Shown here piece by piece: positions 1-12,738 of a DNA stretch of 64,000 nt. The position numbers were made by a program, and so were the translations under genes. Source of the stretch: Arbacia lixula (Eukaryota > Echinodermata > Echinoidea > Arbacioida > Arbaciidae). A model generated the notes under the pieces. It had not been told where the DNA came from. It saw only the letters and a list, made by a program, of their open reading frames with translations, and did no database searches. Location of the stretch: contig OZ022596.1 of the NCBI GenBank assembly GCA_963669155.1, forward strand, positions 9,429,979-9,493,978. The letters are read 5' to 3'. The number at the start of each line of letters is the position of its first letter. The stretch's first letter is position 1.

Positions 1-242
1 TGCCTTCCTGAAAACTAACATTGTAAGAAATCTTATTCTCATTTGTTTGTGGGTATTATTTGTGGAAAATAGTCACAAGTGGCACTGATCAAGATCATAC
101 TATCCTATGCAAGCTTGGTGTAAGCATACAGTGTACGTAATATGAATAAAGTGACGTTTCTTGAATTATCATTTCTATGTTGTCACCGTTAGTCAGATAG
201 TCCTCTACACCAGCCGCTAGCTGCAAGTGCCGTGATGCGAAT

Positions 243-3200
243 TCAGCATGCATTCTCTGCCTGCGTGTTCTCGGTATAGGTCACACAGCTCACGCTAGGT
301 CCCTGATCGTTGGTGCATCGAGAATCGCCACTCGTTCCGTGTCCCGGAATCATCCTTTTCGAGAACTTCATCTTCTGGAGATATTTACGGAAGTTGGGAG
401 CGAGGAGAATGTACACAAGCGGGTTCACAACAACGATCAGATCAGCCAACAACTTCAGCACGTATAGAATCACCCGGTCTCTGACCCAGTAGACTGTGGC
501 CCAGCCGTCAATAAACTTGTAGACCAGGAAAGTGGGCAATGGGCCCCAGCAGATGTAGAAGGAGAGCACTATAACAATGACCATCCGGGTAAGTTTTTTA
601 TGCTGTTTGGCGCGCGCGTCGACGATTTGCGCGTCACCGTTTTTGAAGAAGTTAGTGCGCAGGACAACCCAACCAATGCGCGCGTACATGAATAGCAGAA
701 CCAGGGCGGGGAGCACAAACATGACGCAATAGATGTAGACGTGGGATAGGATCTCCAGTGCCGTTGAGGGCGCACATGATTGGAAGTAGATCGGGATCAT
801 AGCCAGAAAGCACACTAAACAAGGGAAAACAATACAATGCGCTGAAAACTTGTAACTTGTAATTTATTATTTACCACGACAGGTAGAATAATACAAACAA
901 AAAATGATAAACAAGCATCAAAATAGTAATAAACATATGAAATAGTGTACAAATGGTAAGGATAGATGCTGGGTTGGTGGAGGAGTCTAAAATGCATTGC
1001 TTGTCAGCTGGACCCCTTTAAGCAGAAAATTTTATCAACAATTATTAAACAATTATAAATCAACTTGATATATGTAAATACATTGAGAAATGAAAGAAAA
1101 ATCATCAGAAATAAGGCATGGGGAAGAAAGGGAAAGGGGATGGATGGTGGGGATCGGGGTGGGTGTGTGTGTGGGGGGGGGGGGGGGGCAGGATGGATGT
1201 CGATATAAGATGAGCATTGCATTAATGAAATTATTCTGATCTATTGTATGAGTGTTATACGGAACGCAGGAGGATTGTTCCAGGCTGTTGGACATTCCTC
1301 ATTCAAACTAAAATGAATTGTCTACTTCATCATAATCCATTTTCCAGTGAGTCCCGAACCCAATAAAAAAATAAAAATGATTGTTCGTCTGCAACCAGAC
1401 CCGTCTATTGAATAATGATAATAATAATAAGTAAAGCTTATATAGCGCATTATAACGATAAAGGTTCTCTGTATGCTTTACATTAAAATTTACGCTTTCC
1501 TTACTACTAGGCTACATTATCTACCGAAACTATTCGCACTAAACTAGACGCACATCCCACATCACACCAGTTCTGCACTGGCTACCAATGGACAAGCGTA
1601 CACAGTTCAAAATCTTTCTTATGACCTACAAAGCTCTTCACGGACTTGCACTTTCCTACATCATACATCTTCTAGTTCTATGCACTCCACGTCGTACCAT
1701 TCCTTCACAGAAACAATACCTCCTGCACAAACCTCGTACTTGCACCCAGACATATGGACACAAATCTTTTCCATTTATTGGTCCAAGCCTCTGCAACAAC
1801 CTCCCACTGTACATCCGGACCATCATTATTTTCTTTTAAAGATGTACTTGAGACCTGCTTATTTACTAATAAGTTTCGTGATTTTGTTGATGTAATAATA
1901 TTAAGGTAAGAATGTAAGATATATACCTTATGTAAATTCTGTAAATTTTAATGTAAAGCGTACAGAGAAATTCTATCGTTATAATGCGCTATATAACCTT
2001 TACTTATTATTATTATTATCTTTTTTTCAGTAGAGGGGATTGGTTGCAGACGAACAATTATTCTTATTTTTTATTGGGTTCGGGACTCACTCAAAAAATG
2101 GATTATGATGAAGTAGACACTTCACTTTAGTTTGATTGAGAAATTTCCAAGAGCCTGGAAGCCAGGCATTGTCGTCATGTAACTTACGTGCCCAGCTTAC
2201 GATGATGGTGAATACGACGCGCTGATTGGTCCATCGAGTAAGTGACGCAAGAGGGTAGATGATTGCGTCATAGCGGGTGAGGGTCAGGAGGATGAGAGCG
2301 AATCCAGTGCATTGGTACAAGACCTTAGGAGATGGATAAAAAAAAAGTAAGAGGGATAGTCCACCGTGAGATTAAATTGGTTTAAATAAACGCAGAAGTA
2401 TGAACAAATCATATTAGTGAAGGACTGACGAAAATACGTCAAAGGATAAGAAAGTTAGGATCTTTTAAAATTTCAAATTTGTGACGTTACGTGTGAGTTG
2501 CTCTCCTAAATGAAATGTATTATGTGATTCCATAAATTGCTCATGTTGTGTTTGTGACAACGGAACACATTTTTGTCACAGAAGGTTGTGTGTAAAAAGG
2601 TGTTTGCAATTATGTATCAAATATCCAGGTACAAGGATACATGTCCATCAAACCTTAATTTATGTTTCTGCTTTGATTAAACCCAACTTGATATCAGGAT
2701 GGACTATTCAATTGACCGTCTGACTGCCAGCTAAACATTCAGCTCTCCTGAGATTGTGTTTATAAGTTGCGATAAAAGGGCACATCTGGCCCAAAGAGGG
2801 TTAAAAAAGCCGTTTGTGAAACAAAATCATATTGCTTACACCATTGCGTGAGTTAGAAGACAACTTGGAGTACCAGTATGTGAAACATAAAACTTTATCT
2901 TGTCAGTGCCAGCTAAGGTTTAGCTCAGTGTGGTTGGTATGTATTACTTGTGAAAACAGTTTGCATGTGGTACGTAAAGGAGTTCAAAGGGTCGCAGAAT
3001 GGAATTACATGAGGAAAAGCATATTACTCTAAAGATAAGAGAAATTCACTTTTACCCAAATTAAGAGATCTGTATATTGCAACAGACGATCTTATTAGTC
3101 AAACCATTGCTAATATTCAAAATCAGTAACAAAGAGACGACAGAGAGGAAATAACGTTACAGGCAATAACTGACTTCGCCCCGGTAATTTATGAAGCAAT

Positions 3201-6200
3201 ATGTAACTCCATGCGGAGGGAACTAGCAAAATTAATTTTCAATTACAAACCTATCACTCGCCTTCATTTCAAGCGAGAACATATGCCACACTTAAAATTC
3301 ATATAAAATATTTCTTTTTAATATCATGAGACCAAGTGACAGATGTTTGCTGTTATAGGGAAAGTTTGAAATTAAGCTGGTTATCAAAACAGAAACATTA
3401 AAGAAATATATTCGGGAATGTTTGACAAATAAGAATAAAATGAGATGGAACGGATTTTGTTTTCATGTTTGACTATGATGCTTTCCCATATGCTACGTAC
3501 TAATGTTTTTGAAAATGTCCATTTTTGCAAAGGATATACATTATTTTACATGTGAATGTAATAAATCTTTAGACACACGTTGTTATACACATACCTTATT
3601 GAAAAGGGTTTATATCCTCTTCAAAACAAAAACAAAAAATTATGGAATCATACAGTACACAACAAATGGGTTAGCACTTCGTACGGGAGGTCACAAAATT
3701 ATGATTTTAAAATGATATGTTTCTTTCACGTTTCTGCTTTTTTCAAATTACTTCAGAGTGGACTTCCCCTCTAATTCATCTCCATGACTACCAAGTGACG
3801 CCTATTTTGCCTATTGTAAAAATATATTCCATTTCGATACCCTGGCATTAACCGCATCAACGTCCATTAAATTGCATTTATTCCTTTATTTTCAATTTTT
3901 GTAATGAATTTCTTTAGTCAACTAAGCACTGTTTGCCACATGGGTCCAAGAAATCGATAAAAACAACATTAAAACTATTTGACAATACCTCGTCCTGGCT
4001 TTGGACAACGAATCCCCCTTCAAAAGCCTCGGCAGGCAATAATAACGCGAACGACTATTCTCTGCGCATCCTAACTGTTATTTATTCATTTATTTTCCAC
4101 TTGTGGGATGGGTTTCTCTAGTCAGCTAGAAAGTTTTGTGTCAGACGAGTCCAAACAATCGATAACAAAATGATTCATATGCAGTTCAGTTATACAATAA
4201 CCAAGATCACTTCCCATCCATTCCCATCGCGCATCCACATTGATCATTTGCATTTAGTAGGGCATTATGGGTTGAATACACGGCTCCTAATCGTGATTGG
4301 ATTCAAAGAAAACTCTCATACTGTTTTGCATTTTAATTTCACTCGCATCGATGAATAGGGCGTATTGCATGATACGGGAATTTTGCCATGTTTGCAAATG
4401 TCACGTGAAACATTAAAGGGATTTAGAAAAATAGTTCAAAGTCTCAAAACCATTCTGGAATACTAAGCGGTCATTTGATAAGATCTTGGAATTGTAACAA
4501 CGATAATAACATTGGACAGGTTTCCATCTGGTTAAAGGGATATTTTTATGATTGGAGTGTTAAGGTGCTCTACTGGGCTGCGAACACGATCTACAAAGTT
4601 AATGCAATGAATTAATATCACTTTGCATTTTAATCAATACTCAACTATACAAGGTGCATTTAATTTGAAATATTCGCATAGCATCCATTTGACAAATCAT
4701 ATAACAACAATAAACACTGTAACAAAAATACATCACTAGACATGTCAACAAAGTTACTAGATCCCTTTTAAGATAAAAGATCACATCACGCCAACTGTGG
4801 TATCAAAGTACCCATTGAAGCTTCGAATGACCTTTCTGAGATTGTCGTTTGTTATGAAATAGCAACAAGCTTCTCTTCTATACATATTACGTACCCTTTG
4901 TTAGCAATTTTCCTTCTTTGACATTTACTTTAAGATAAAGATACGCCTCGCGCCACATTTCCTCGATTTCGTGCTGATCAAACATTCAAAAAGAAAATCT
5001 GCTCGATACTTGTTTTAATTCAATTTTTTTTGTTGTTTCATATCACGTCTATACACATCTTCTTTGAACGTGGTCTCTTGTTACGCGGACAAATGTTAAC
5101 AGGGACTCTACTTTCATTATTTGTCAGCACAACAAAATACCATGTTTAAAGTGCGTGTCGTTTCTGGTAAACTACGTTTCTACGAGGTCCTGTTCAAACG
5201 AAATCCTAGTTTACCTGATATTTAAACATCATTGCAACCCCAATTCACGGTAGTATGTGTTGCTGCCTTGATACGTTTATGTACTCTTTTTCTTCCATTT
5301 CTGTTTTTTTTTTCCTTTGAGAAACGACCCACCACGATTTGCCTGTAATATATGCATCACAAGTGTAAAATTTTCGTCGTTTTTTTCTGATTCTAAACCA
5401 AGCTTAGTGATAGGCCTACTATATCCTACACTATCCATTTGGATTCCCCTGTCTTTTCACCCCCCCCCCCCCCCCACCCCGCTCGCTCCCAGCCGCATAC
5501 AAATTAATAATCTGCCGATATAAATAAAGACAGACGAGTTTTAATACGAACATTAACTCCAAATGCTTTGCGGACACACACACAGTCAGATATACACAAT
5601 ATGAACATGCTACCATCAAATTCACTAAATAGCGTGCTTTCGATCTGCGACGGAGGACGTTCGGTACGGTAGCTTGAGCCGAAAATCGATCTGCGCATGC
5701 GCGACCTCCTGAAATTTCTCCGTACCGCGAAATCTGAGACGGTCATCGAGCAAAATAGCGTCCGGTCCAACCTGCAACGCAGAGCGACGATTTACGTGCG
5801 ATTGAATGTAAAGAATAATACATGCCGCGCTAGCATCCACCACACGTGTTATCCAAGTAGAGTGTAAACAGTAAAGTTTTGAACCTTGTCCAAGTCGAAA
5901 CGATAGCGTTCATTTCCATACTGAAAATCAGTATTAGTAGAGGTGTACATGTCATGAAGTAGTAAGCATTCGGTTTCGTCTAGGATGTCACAAACATAGG
6001 CAGCGACAATCGCCTCCTGCGCTCTGTGTAAGTTCGCCATGTTGATGTTTACACTATATTTGATTGAACGTTGAGGGTAGTCGCACTACTCTGACGTAAC
6101 CGTACGTAAGGCCCCGTACCCGTCGATCGAAAGGGCTTTTGGGCGGGACGGGAACGTAGCTCTAGTACCGCCACGGTCTGTTGACTTCCCCGTACCGAAC

Positions 6201-6873
6201 GTCTCCCGTCGCAGATCGAAAGCACGCTAATAATGCAATTAGAGAGGGGTGAATGCATGACATAAGCATCTAGGCACCGTTGCATAAAACGTACCATTAA
6301 TGGTAACTCTGCCATCAATGGCAACTACCATGGTAACGCCACTGGTCTTTCCATAAAAGTTGCCATTGGTAGCAAAGTTACCATCAATGGTAAGTTTTAT
6401 GCAACAGGGCCCTGAACCTGATATACGGGGGGATTCCCTGATCGAGGAGGCGCGAAAATGCCGGTAGAGTGTAAGGAGCAAGTGAATTATAAAGACGATA
6501 ATTGCAAACTTACATATTCCAGGTACATGAGGACACCATTGCAAGATATGTTTCCGTCTGAGAAGGAAATCGCCCCGGTTATCGCTGTGACAGCCAACGT
6601 GACATCGGCTACGATCAGGTTCCCAATGAAGTAGTTGGTGACGTTGTGGAATGACTTGTCTACGACCATGATACCGACAATGATGGCGTTCACGACCAGG
6701 CCGACACCGCAGATGGCCAGCTGACCATATTTATACATGAGAAAAGTGATGTGCAACATGCGGTGTTCTCGTGTGCCGTGCCAACTATACCCGTTGTCGG
6801 TATCATTAATTGGGTTTACCATAGCATTGTCGAGATCGTAGTCGCTGTCGATTTCGACCTCGGAGCCGTTCAT
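243..6873 (-). CDS. Class A (rhodopsin-like) G-protein-coupled receptor, copy 1, three coding exons
   Basis: The coding exons are 6873-6514, 2323-2188 and 814-243, with GT-AG junctions in phases 0 and 1, giving 355 aa. Exon 1 has an extracellular N-terminus with two N-glycosylation sequons (NGS, NDT), then TM1 and TM2 with the conserved Asp in NLIVAD. Exon 2 carries the end of TM3, with T136-R137-Y138 in place of the usual DRY, and TM4 with Trp164. Exon 3 carries Cys179 of the second extracellular loop, TM5 with its proline, TM6 with CWGPLP (254-259), TM7 with NPLVY (296-300) and a basic helix 8. The ligand is unknown; the general shape is peptide-receptor-like. Two other in-frame starts lie upstream of the chosen ATG, but they come before a long polar stretch. 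A paralogue with the same exon structure lies at 35.7-40.4 kb. The fold is certain; the ligand is not. Confidence 0.9.
1298..2140. mobile_element. Long-arm foldback element in GPCR-1 intron 2
   Basis: The left arm (about 1298-1500) reappears inverted at about 1945-2140. The arms share a stretch reading CCCGAACCCAATAAAAAA, a block containing TTCGTCTGCAACC and an inner block containing TATAGCGCATTATAACGAT. Only a few mismatches separate them over about 190 bp. The right end lies about 48 bp from the splice donor of GPCR exon 2. The region between the arms encodes a LINE reverse-transcriptase tail, so the element is either a foldback transposon that captured LINE sequence or two inverted LINE tails. 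No target-site duplication could be identified. Confidence 0.75.
1570..1840 (+). pseudogene. LINE reverse-transcriptase C-terminal fragment
   Basis: The translation contains LHWLPMDKRTQFKIF, then TYKALHGLALSYI, and further on SFPFIGPSLCNNLP. This succession is typical of the C-terminal tail of CR1/L2/Jockey-type LINE ORF2 proteins. The catalytic reverse-transcriptase core is absent. A TATATAGCGC plus ATT-microsatellite tail follows near 1990-2020, as is common at the 3' ends of such elements. It lies between the arms of the foldback element at 1298-2140. Confidence 0.7.
2324..5630. other. GPCR-1 intron 1, distal part without recognised gene
   Basis: This is the intronic stretch between coding exon 2 and the MITE at 5631. 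It is AT-rich, the short open frames lack recognisable domains, and a poly-C tract lies near 5460-5475. No exon, RNA gene or clear repeat was recognised. Confidence 0.5.
5631..6228. mobile_element. TIR DNA transposon remnant (PIF/Harbinger-like) in GPCR-1 intron 1
   Basis: Inverted repeats of 39 bp occupy 5631-5669 and 6190-6228. They begin AGCGTGCTTTCGATCTGCGA, and only the short stretch AGGAC/GGGAG differs between them. AAT flanks both ends, a candidate 3-bp target-site duplication; a TA duplication is an equally possible reading. The 598-bp element encodes only the start of a transposase-like protein on the minus strand, so it looks like an internally deleted copy. A partial relative of the terminus, with GAAAGCACGC, lies near 7005-7031. 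Confidence 0.8.
5849..6040 (-). pseudogene. Truncated N-terminus of a Harbinger-like transposase
   Basis: The 63-residue frame starts MANLHRAQEAIVAAYV and contains YRFDLDKVQ before ending in unrelated residues. A short helical N-terminus followed by an RFDLD motif resembles the region before the nuclease domain in HARBI1/PIF-Harbinger-type transposases; this match is from memory of the family. No DDE catalytic residues are present, so it cannot be active. It lies wholly within the 5631-6228 element. Confidence 0.45.
6272..6413. mobile_element. Small MITE, TTGCATAAAAC family
   Basis: The ends form an imperfect inverted repeat. TTGCATAAAACGTACCATTA near 6280 pairs with TAATGGTAAGTTTTATGCAA-like sequence near 6385-6404, and copies of ATGGTAAC and GTTGCCATTG pair further in. 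The 142-bp, non-coding element lies about 100 bp downstream of the exon 1 splice donor of GPCR-1. A related element lies in the matching intron of GPCR-2 (39492-39653). Confidence 0.7.
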
Positions 6874-6989
6874 CTTGGATGTAATATCCGGCCTTTCGCT
6901 GTTTCGGGGATATGTAACGAACCTCACAACAATCCGGTAATATCGTTTGGCTTTATAATATTCTGTACGCCATGCAGTTGACACAAATC

Positions 6990-8695
6990 GGTGTAGAGCG
7001 CTGGATTTCTATCTGCGATAGAAAGCACGCAAGGCTTATTGTCGTTCTGTGGATTGTGAATTATACTTGTAACGGAGGGAGCCGATGAAACACGAAGTTT
7101 GATTGGAGACGGTGAAGACAATCGGGGAGGAGAGAAACCGGTATAGTACCTCCATAAGCTTTGATGTTTCGATCTGCTGACACGAGTGCTCGTCCAATCA
7201 TACTCGTGCTTTGGCTTTGTAAGTGCTTGGGGGGAAAACAAGCATTTCTAATCAAGGCTCTGTATTACAAAAGATATGGCTGCAGTAGACTAGTCATTCT
7301 CAATTCAGCAACCGCCCTGCCACGACACTGAGACATATCGTTAGACGCATGTGTTTACACATAAAGACATTTACCCCTTCATTAACAATTAAAGAATAGG
7401 GGTTATTGATTGAATCATACAGAACCCATAACTTTATTGTCGTTTGGTGGATTTTCGTCTAACTTTTACCTATGTGTTGTTTCCATTCTACTGTTATAAT
7501 CAAAATGAAATCAACTTCATTGTAATTTTCACTTCGATTAAGAAAGCTAATAATGTGCCCCTGGTAAATAAGAATCACTTGAATAACCTCCCCCTTTCAG
7601 ATTTCTTTCCATTCTCAAAGCCTCGTATAGATTTGCTTGCAAGTGGTTGGGCGTGGCTAAACAAACTATTGAATAATTGGGTCTGCCTGCATTAGACTAA
7701 TCATTACCCATTTTCCCCTTAGACAGGGGGAGAATGATCATGAGGATACAGTTAGTAGTCTTTGATGAGCAGACTCTTTTTTGACCTTGGAACAGATATG
7801 TCCCAAACGCCTCGAAACCAGGCTATTCTAAGAAATCCTCTAACAATTCTTGTTAATTAGACATTCCAGGCTTGTTGAATCAAGATGAAGCTCGGACTCT
7901 ACCGGTATTTACGATCACCCACTCTGGACATATTACGTATTCTCCTTCGTGCGTTAGAATCTGAAATGTCATATTTATTTATAAGTTATTTCAGTTTCTT
8001 TGAGCATGTACAGGGGATTTATCCATGGATTTATTTCTTGGGTTTCGCAGATTATCATCATACTTTGTTCATTTACATTTTCATAAGTACGCGTCAAAGC
8101 AAAAGAATATTTTTTTTCTGATCGTCTTTGATAAGAGACGTTGTTTAAAGGCAAAGGTTTAGTCGGAGATTAACAGTCTCATTTGAATAAATTTTATAAT
8201 GCTTTCTAAGTTCACAGAAAAGGGAAACGTTGAAAAAGCCGTTTTTTCGGACAGCATGTAACACGAATATTGCCTGCATTTGACGCACACTGTAATTGAT
8301 TCGTCTGTAGTTTCTGAATAAAAGGGGAAAATTGGAAAATGTGATAAACTTATTTACGTACTTAACTGGAATCGTACGGACGTTATGTCATGTATTTGTA
8401 ATATACTATTTTTGTTATGTATGAATATATTTTCAAGTCGTTCAAACAATTACTGATGGTAGCCTTAAAGCTTCTCTAGGGTTTGTTCGAGTAATCCATT
8501 CAAAGTGCGTTCTACCCATTGAAACTGAATGAACAACACTAGCTAATTCGTTTTCGTAATGTATTTACAACATTCCCCTTAAATGCAGGATTGACAGGAT
8601 TGTTCCTTAACTTATTGACTAACTTCTGTGTGGAAATCACATTAATCTAACTAGTCATGCATGAGTGGGTAAATTCTAAAGGCAAAAATGACGAC
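6990..8695. other. Upstream flank of GPCR-1 without recognised gene
   Basis: This contains the presumed promoter side of GPCR-1, but no TATA box or start site could be assigned. The sequence at about 8420-8540 shares a block (AAAGCTT followed by GGTTTGTTCGAG) in the same orientation with 33.30 kb and 38.22 kb, so part of the flank is a dispersed or duplicated repeat. No convincing exon was seen. Confidence 0.4.
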
Positions 8696-8699
8696 GATG

Positions 8700-9660
8700 T
8701 CAATTCAATTCTTTATTCATTTAACAAACAAGAATAAACAACTTTCATGAGCAATGAGTATAAGGCATCACCAGAAAGCCGATTGCTTGTGAGGTGTGAT
8801 AACCTCTAACATGTGGTTCAAAACATACAAGTATAAAGTCCATTATTTAAATGACATACAGTAAGATGAACTCGAGTACACAAATTACATATAAAGACAT
8901 ACTAAAAAAAAACTAAATCAAAGAAAAACTAATACAAGCTAATACAAACGAGGAAGAAAAAACAAACAAAAATTAAACAAAAACAAAAACAAACGAATGT
9001 TTAACAGCTAAGACAATAATCAACAGAGTAAACAGTCTGTAATACATGTATCAAATTGTCGAAGTATAATACGGCTATGTATACCTCCATGTATACCCCT
9101 CCACACGCCCCGAGGGCAACTCGGATTACAACAAAACTACGCACCACCCAAGCAAGGCCGAAAAACCTCCGCGTGCTCAATCATTTGAATAGTATGAGTG
9201 ATTTAATAACTTTGATGCGGAGGAAAATCACCTTGCGACCTGCCAAAGTTATATGCACGATGATATATGTTTCTAATATAATCTCTGTTTTTTCTTGATA
9301 GATTTCAAAATACCTCTAGTAATCCAAGGTTTCCCAATAGTTTCTTTTTTGTGTGTCTTTTTAAATACACGCGTTGTCTTCCCGCCTTTATATTCACAAT
9401 CATCATGAAGTTTTTTGAGCGTGTTCATAAAAAAGGCATGTGATTTGGATACATCATCACGATTTGTAACACTTGACTAATTCACACAACATAGTTTACG
9501 ATTCAATTCCCTGTGGTCCACGTTACTATTGAGCAATTCGTTGTCATATTGCATTTGAACATTATTCAATTTTGCATCAAGTGCTGTTAATTGAAATACA
9601 GGCAGATGATCAAACAGGTCAGTAATACAAATACCAGGTGTGATCGGTTTACCATAAACG
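8700..9660 (-). pseudogene. Degenerate LINE ORF2 remnant
   Basis: On the minus strand near 9345-9290 the translation reads GKPWITRGILKSIKKKQ. This parallels KKPWITRGIYKSIHKKYK in the LINE at 63.8 kb, the linker between endonuclease and reverse transcriptase. The rest is broken by stops and shifts. The 8700-8720 end, a run rich in AATAAAGAATTG on the minus strand, may be the 3' tail. Boundaries are approximate. Confidence 0.5.
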
Positions 9661-9714
9661 TTTATGAAGATGCCTGAGCGCAGCTGATTGGTACGATTTT
9701 CATGTTATTTCTCT

Positions 9715-9930
9715 GAAAGGAAAATATCTTATAGTAACGTTTCCTGTAACCTTTTTATGGCATATTATTCGGAACAGGGTGCAAATCGAGACTTGATATC
9801 TTGTTTAGAGCCTTTCTACTTACAATATTGAACATATGAGATCAAAGAGAAAATCTTTGTAAAGCATTCTTTTATAAATAGAAGAAGAGTACAATGAATC
9901 TACATCAATTAAATGGCTTAAGACATTACA
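9715..9930. repeat. Duplicated block shared with 34.56-34.89 kb
   Basis: The two stretches align in the same orientation through GAAAGGAAAATATC, then GGAACA and GAGACTT. They align again through ATCAAAGAGAAAATCTTTGT, TAAAGC, GAGNACAATGAATC and ATTAAANGGCT. The spacing from the 8.46-kb block (1.26 kb) matches the spacing from 33.30 to 34.56 kb. This indicates a segmental duplication rather than chance repeats. Confidence 0.7.
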
Positions 9931-12570
9931 TTAAAAATTAAACACCCTTGTTAAAACTACATTATCCAAACGTGCAATTAGCTCGTCAACCCGTTCATAC
10001 CGTGTTATACTGTGTGTCATGTATACTGTGTGTCATAAAAGGTAGCAGGAAATATTTCCTTCGAGTTTTCCTTGTTTCCGATTTTAGATCATTGGTATTG
10101 ACTCGACTAGCTTTACATGTTTACAAGAAAAGAAACGCGAAATTCTGAATTGTCTCATCCGAAACCCTGACGAAGCATGATTTTGATCTCGTTTCAGTGT
10201 TTTTTTTTCTGTCTTGCTTTTTTTCTTTGAATCGCTTTTATAATTTCTGACTTTTACCATTGTTCATTACTAACCATATCCAGTCCTTTTACGCCTTTTG
10301 GACCCCTTGCGCGCGCCAATATGCTCAGCGGCGCACGCACAGTCACGCAAGCGCAGCCCAGGTAGGGCTATATACGCTAGGCGGCCACGGCCGGCCGGCC
10401 ACTGCACTGCATTTTGTTTTTGCTTTTTACAGCAAACTTGATGTGGACGTGACCTTGCCCAAAATCATACTGTAATTGCTGCCATAAATGTCTCCTATAT
10501 CTATTCCTTGAATTCCATAGCCCACTTAGCCTGACCAGAGCGTTGTGTGCATTCATACAGCATTCAACCAGAACCAGAATAAGATCTACATTAGATCTAG
10601 ACCGATAATAATTGTCTAACCTCGCTCGCTATAGCTGCGCGCTGCAGTGCAATGCATAGCATTGCGTGCGGCCAGCGTGCGGCCGGCCCGGGCCCGGCCG
10701 CGCCATGCATGGTGATATGCGTATTAGGTACAGTACGCGCCCGGCCCGAATATGACAAGCTCTGCCATTGGCTTGTGGTCTGACACATGTGTATTTAAAG
10801 CTAAAACGCGAACGCAAAGTTTGACCAATGAACATAATTCTTACATCATCGGAAAGCTTAGAAAAAACTGCACAATGACTCATGGGAACTAAGCTGAACG
10901 ATACCATCAAGCGAAATGGTTCGAGTGGGAAATCGTTTGGAGTGACATAAAGTAGGACTTTACGTTGAGTTTCATCCTATTTTTTTATATGAAAGGGATA
11001 TTTTTGACCCCAAAACGCGAATGCAATTAACATCCATGTAAAGATTTCAATTATTTAATGGAAATAATATGATATCATCAGCAATATATCATTGGAAGTA
11101 AGGATAAAAGTGTGAACTTTTTTCAGGAAAGACAAATTTATTAACAAAACATGCAATTTGCAATGGTATTTCCATAGAGTGGTAGACGTGCGCGGAAAGC
11201 ACGCGCAGTTAGTGTCCCATAGGATTCGATATGCAGTTTTTGCGTGTAGATATTTTATTCAAATAATAGGTTGTCCAATAATTGCAAGCTTCCTTGTTTT
11301 TTTTCCGAGATTTCTGTGTTATGTTCACATTTTATCTTTGTTAAGGTTAATTTATATCACAACACTAGTGTTGTCATTTAATATAATGTTTTGCCTTTTG
11401 TGAAAACTGGGATCAGCATCAATCTAAATTTGGAATATTAATTCAGAGTAGCAAATATTTCGCGAAGCATTTATCTTGCCTGCTATTTGAATGCATTGCT
11501 ATTCATTCCATTAGCGTGTTTTAGCGTCATCAATGTGTACTTAACTCATTAAAAGCGTTTTCCAAATGAATCAACGCTAAAGCTAGAATAACCCATCGCG
11601 GTATCGATTCCAGGCAATAAGTTTATTTTACACATTGCCCATTTTAAGGCAGACACGTAAATATAGGGATTCATTTTATTGAGATGCGTTCCAGATATTG
11701 CTAATTTCATGGGCGCCGAATCCGCCATTAGTGTACGAGAGGCAAAGCACATAATCTTTTATTACTCTCAGGCATACAATCCTTAATGCTCGTGAGTAAT
11801 GCATATACACCATTACAAAAGGAGTCAATCATTTCTGGCTCCGGAAACACGGTAGCTTTGCATGTATTCCTTGTGCAAAAGTGAAGCAATTGCGCATAAA
11901 GAGTTAAAAAAAAACCCGCTTACGTTGGCGTCCTGAAATGTTAATGTCGCTTGGAAAAAGTTTTATGGCAAGTTCTATTTTTATTGCAATTCTCTCTGAA
12001 TGTCCCTGGAGAAAAAAACGGTCTTAACTTTTTCATGAGCCATTTTTATCACGAGTAATTCACACAAATTCCATGGAACAATTTTTATTCTGGGGCAATA
12101 GGGGGTTCATTCTACTCATCCAAAAGTATCGGATATCACGAAGGGATTACGGAAAACAACTCGTTTCTTTTTCTACCGAATTCATAGCAATTGTCTTTGT
12201 ATGCCTAAATTATGATGGTTCTATGGATTTAGCATGTATTAAACGGAGCACATATCTACACAGACCCAGAAATGGTGATTTTTTTTAATGAGCAGGGTTC
12301 CAGATATTCATAGTGTAGCGAATGTTGAATGCACCAGCAATATGATTAATTAAATAAAAACACATCAAAATTTCTCAGGACACATTATGGCGTCTGATTA
12401 ATACAAATAGAACAGACATTTTTTTTTTGTATAAACTCGCTCAACATCGATAAAACACCATAGATAATAATGTACCTGTTTTAGAAAAAAAAAGACATGT
12501 GACCTCTGTTGAGCGTCATACTAAAATGAGTTTATTGCTTTGTTTGATGTTCACCATGCCCACTTTTAAC
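9931..12570. other. Intergenic stretch without recognised gene
   Basis: Mostly AT-rich sequence with a GC-rich island at about 10300-10760, which includes GGCCGGCCGGCC near 10391 and GGCCCGGGCCCGGCC-like sequence near 10684. The two GC-rich patches carry loosely inverted CACTGCACTGCAT and CTGCAGTGCAATGC tracts, so this may be a decayed foldback. No open frame here has a recognisable domain. Confidence 0.4.
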
Positions 12571-12574
12571 TCGT

Positions 12575-12738
12575 TAGTGCCATTCCCATTGGGCTTAAAA
12601 AGCGAGTAGTTAGGGGACAGGGACAATAGGACCATTCGGGTTTTAGTGCGGTTGCTAGGCAACTTTCACACTAACTTCACGATTTTCTTAACTTCTCGAT
12701 TTTTTAAATCCAATGAGAATGGCACTGTTATGTAACAT
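12575..12738. mobile_element. Short TIR element (MITE)
   Basis: GTTAGTGCCATTCCCATTGG at the left end pairs with the inverted CCAATGAGAATGGCAC at the right end. Pairing continues imperfectly into the TTAAAAA and CGAG-AGTTA stretches. It is about 160 bp and non-coding. No target-site duplication was resolved. Confidence 0.55.

Noticed and set aside
6049..6544. 91- and 101-aa minus-strand frames over the MITE region
   Set aside because: Shadows running across the TIR of one MITE and the body of another, not in phase with GPCR exon 1.
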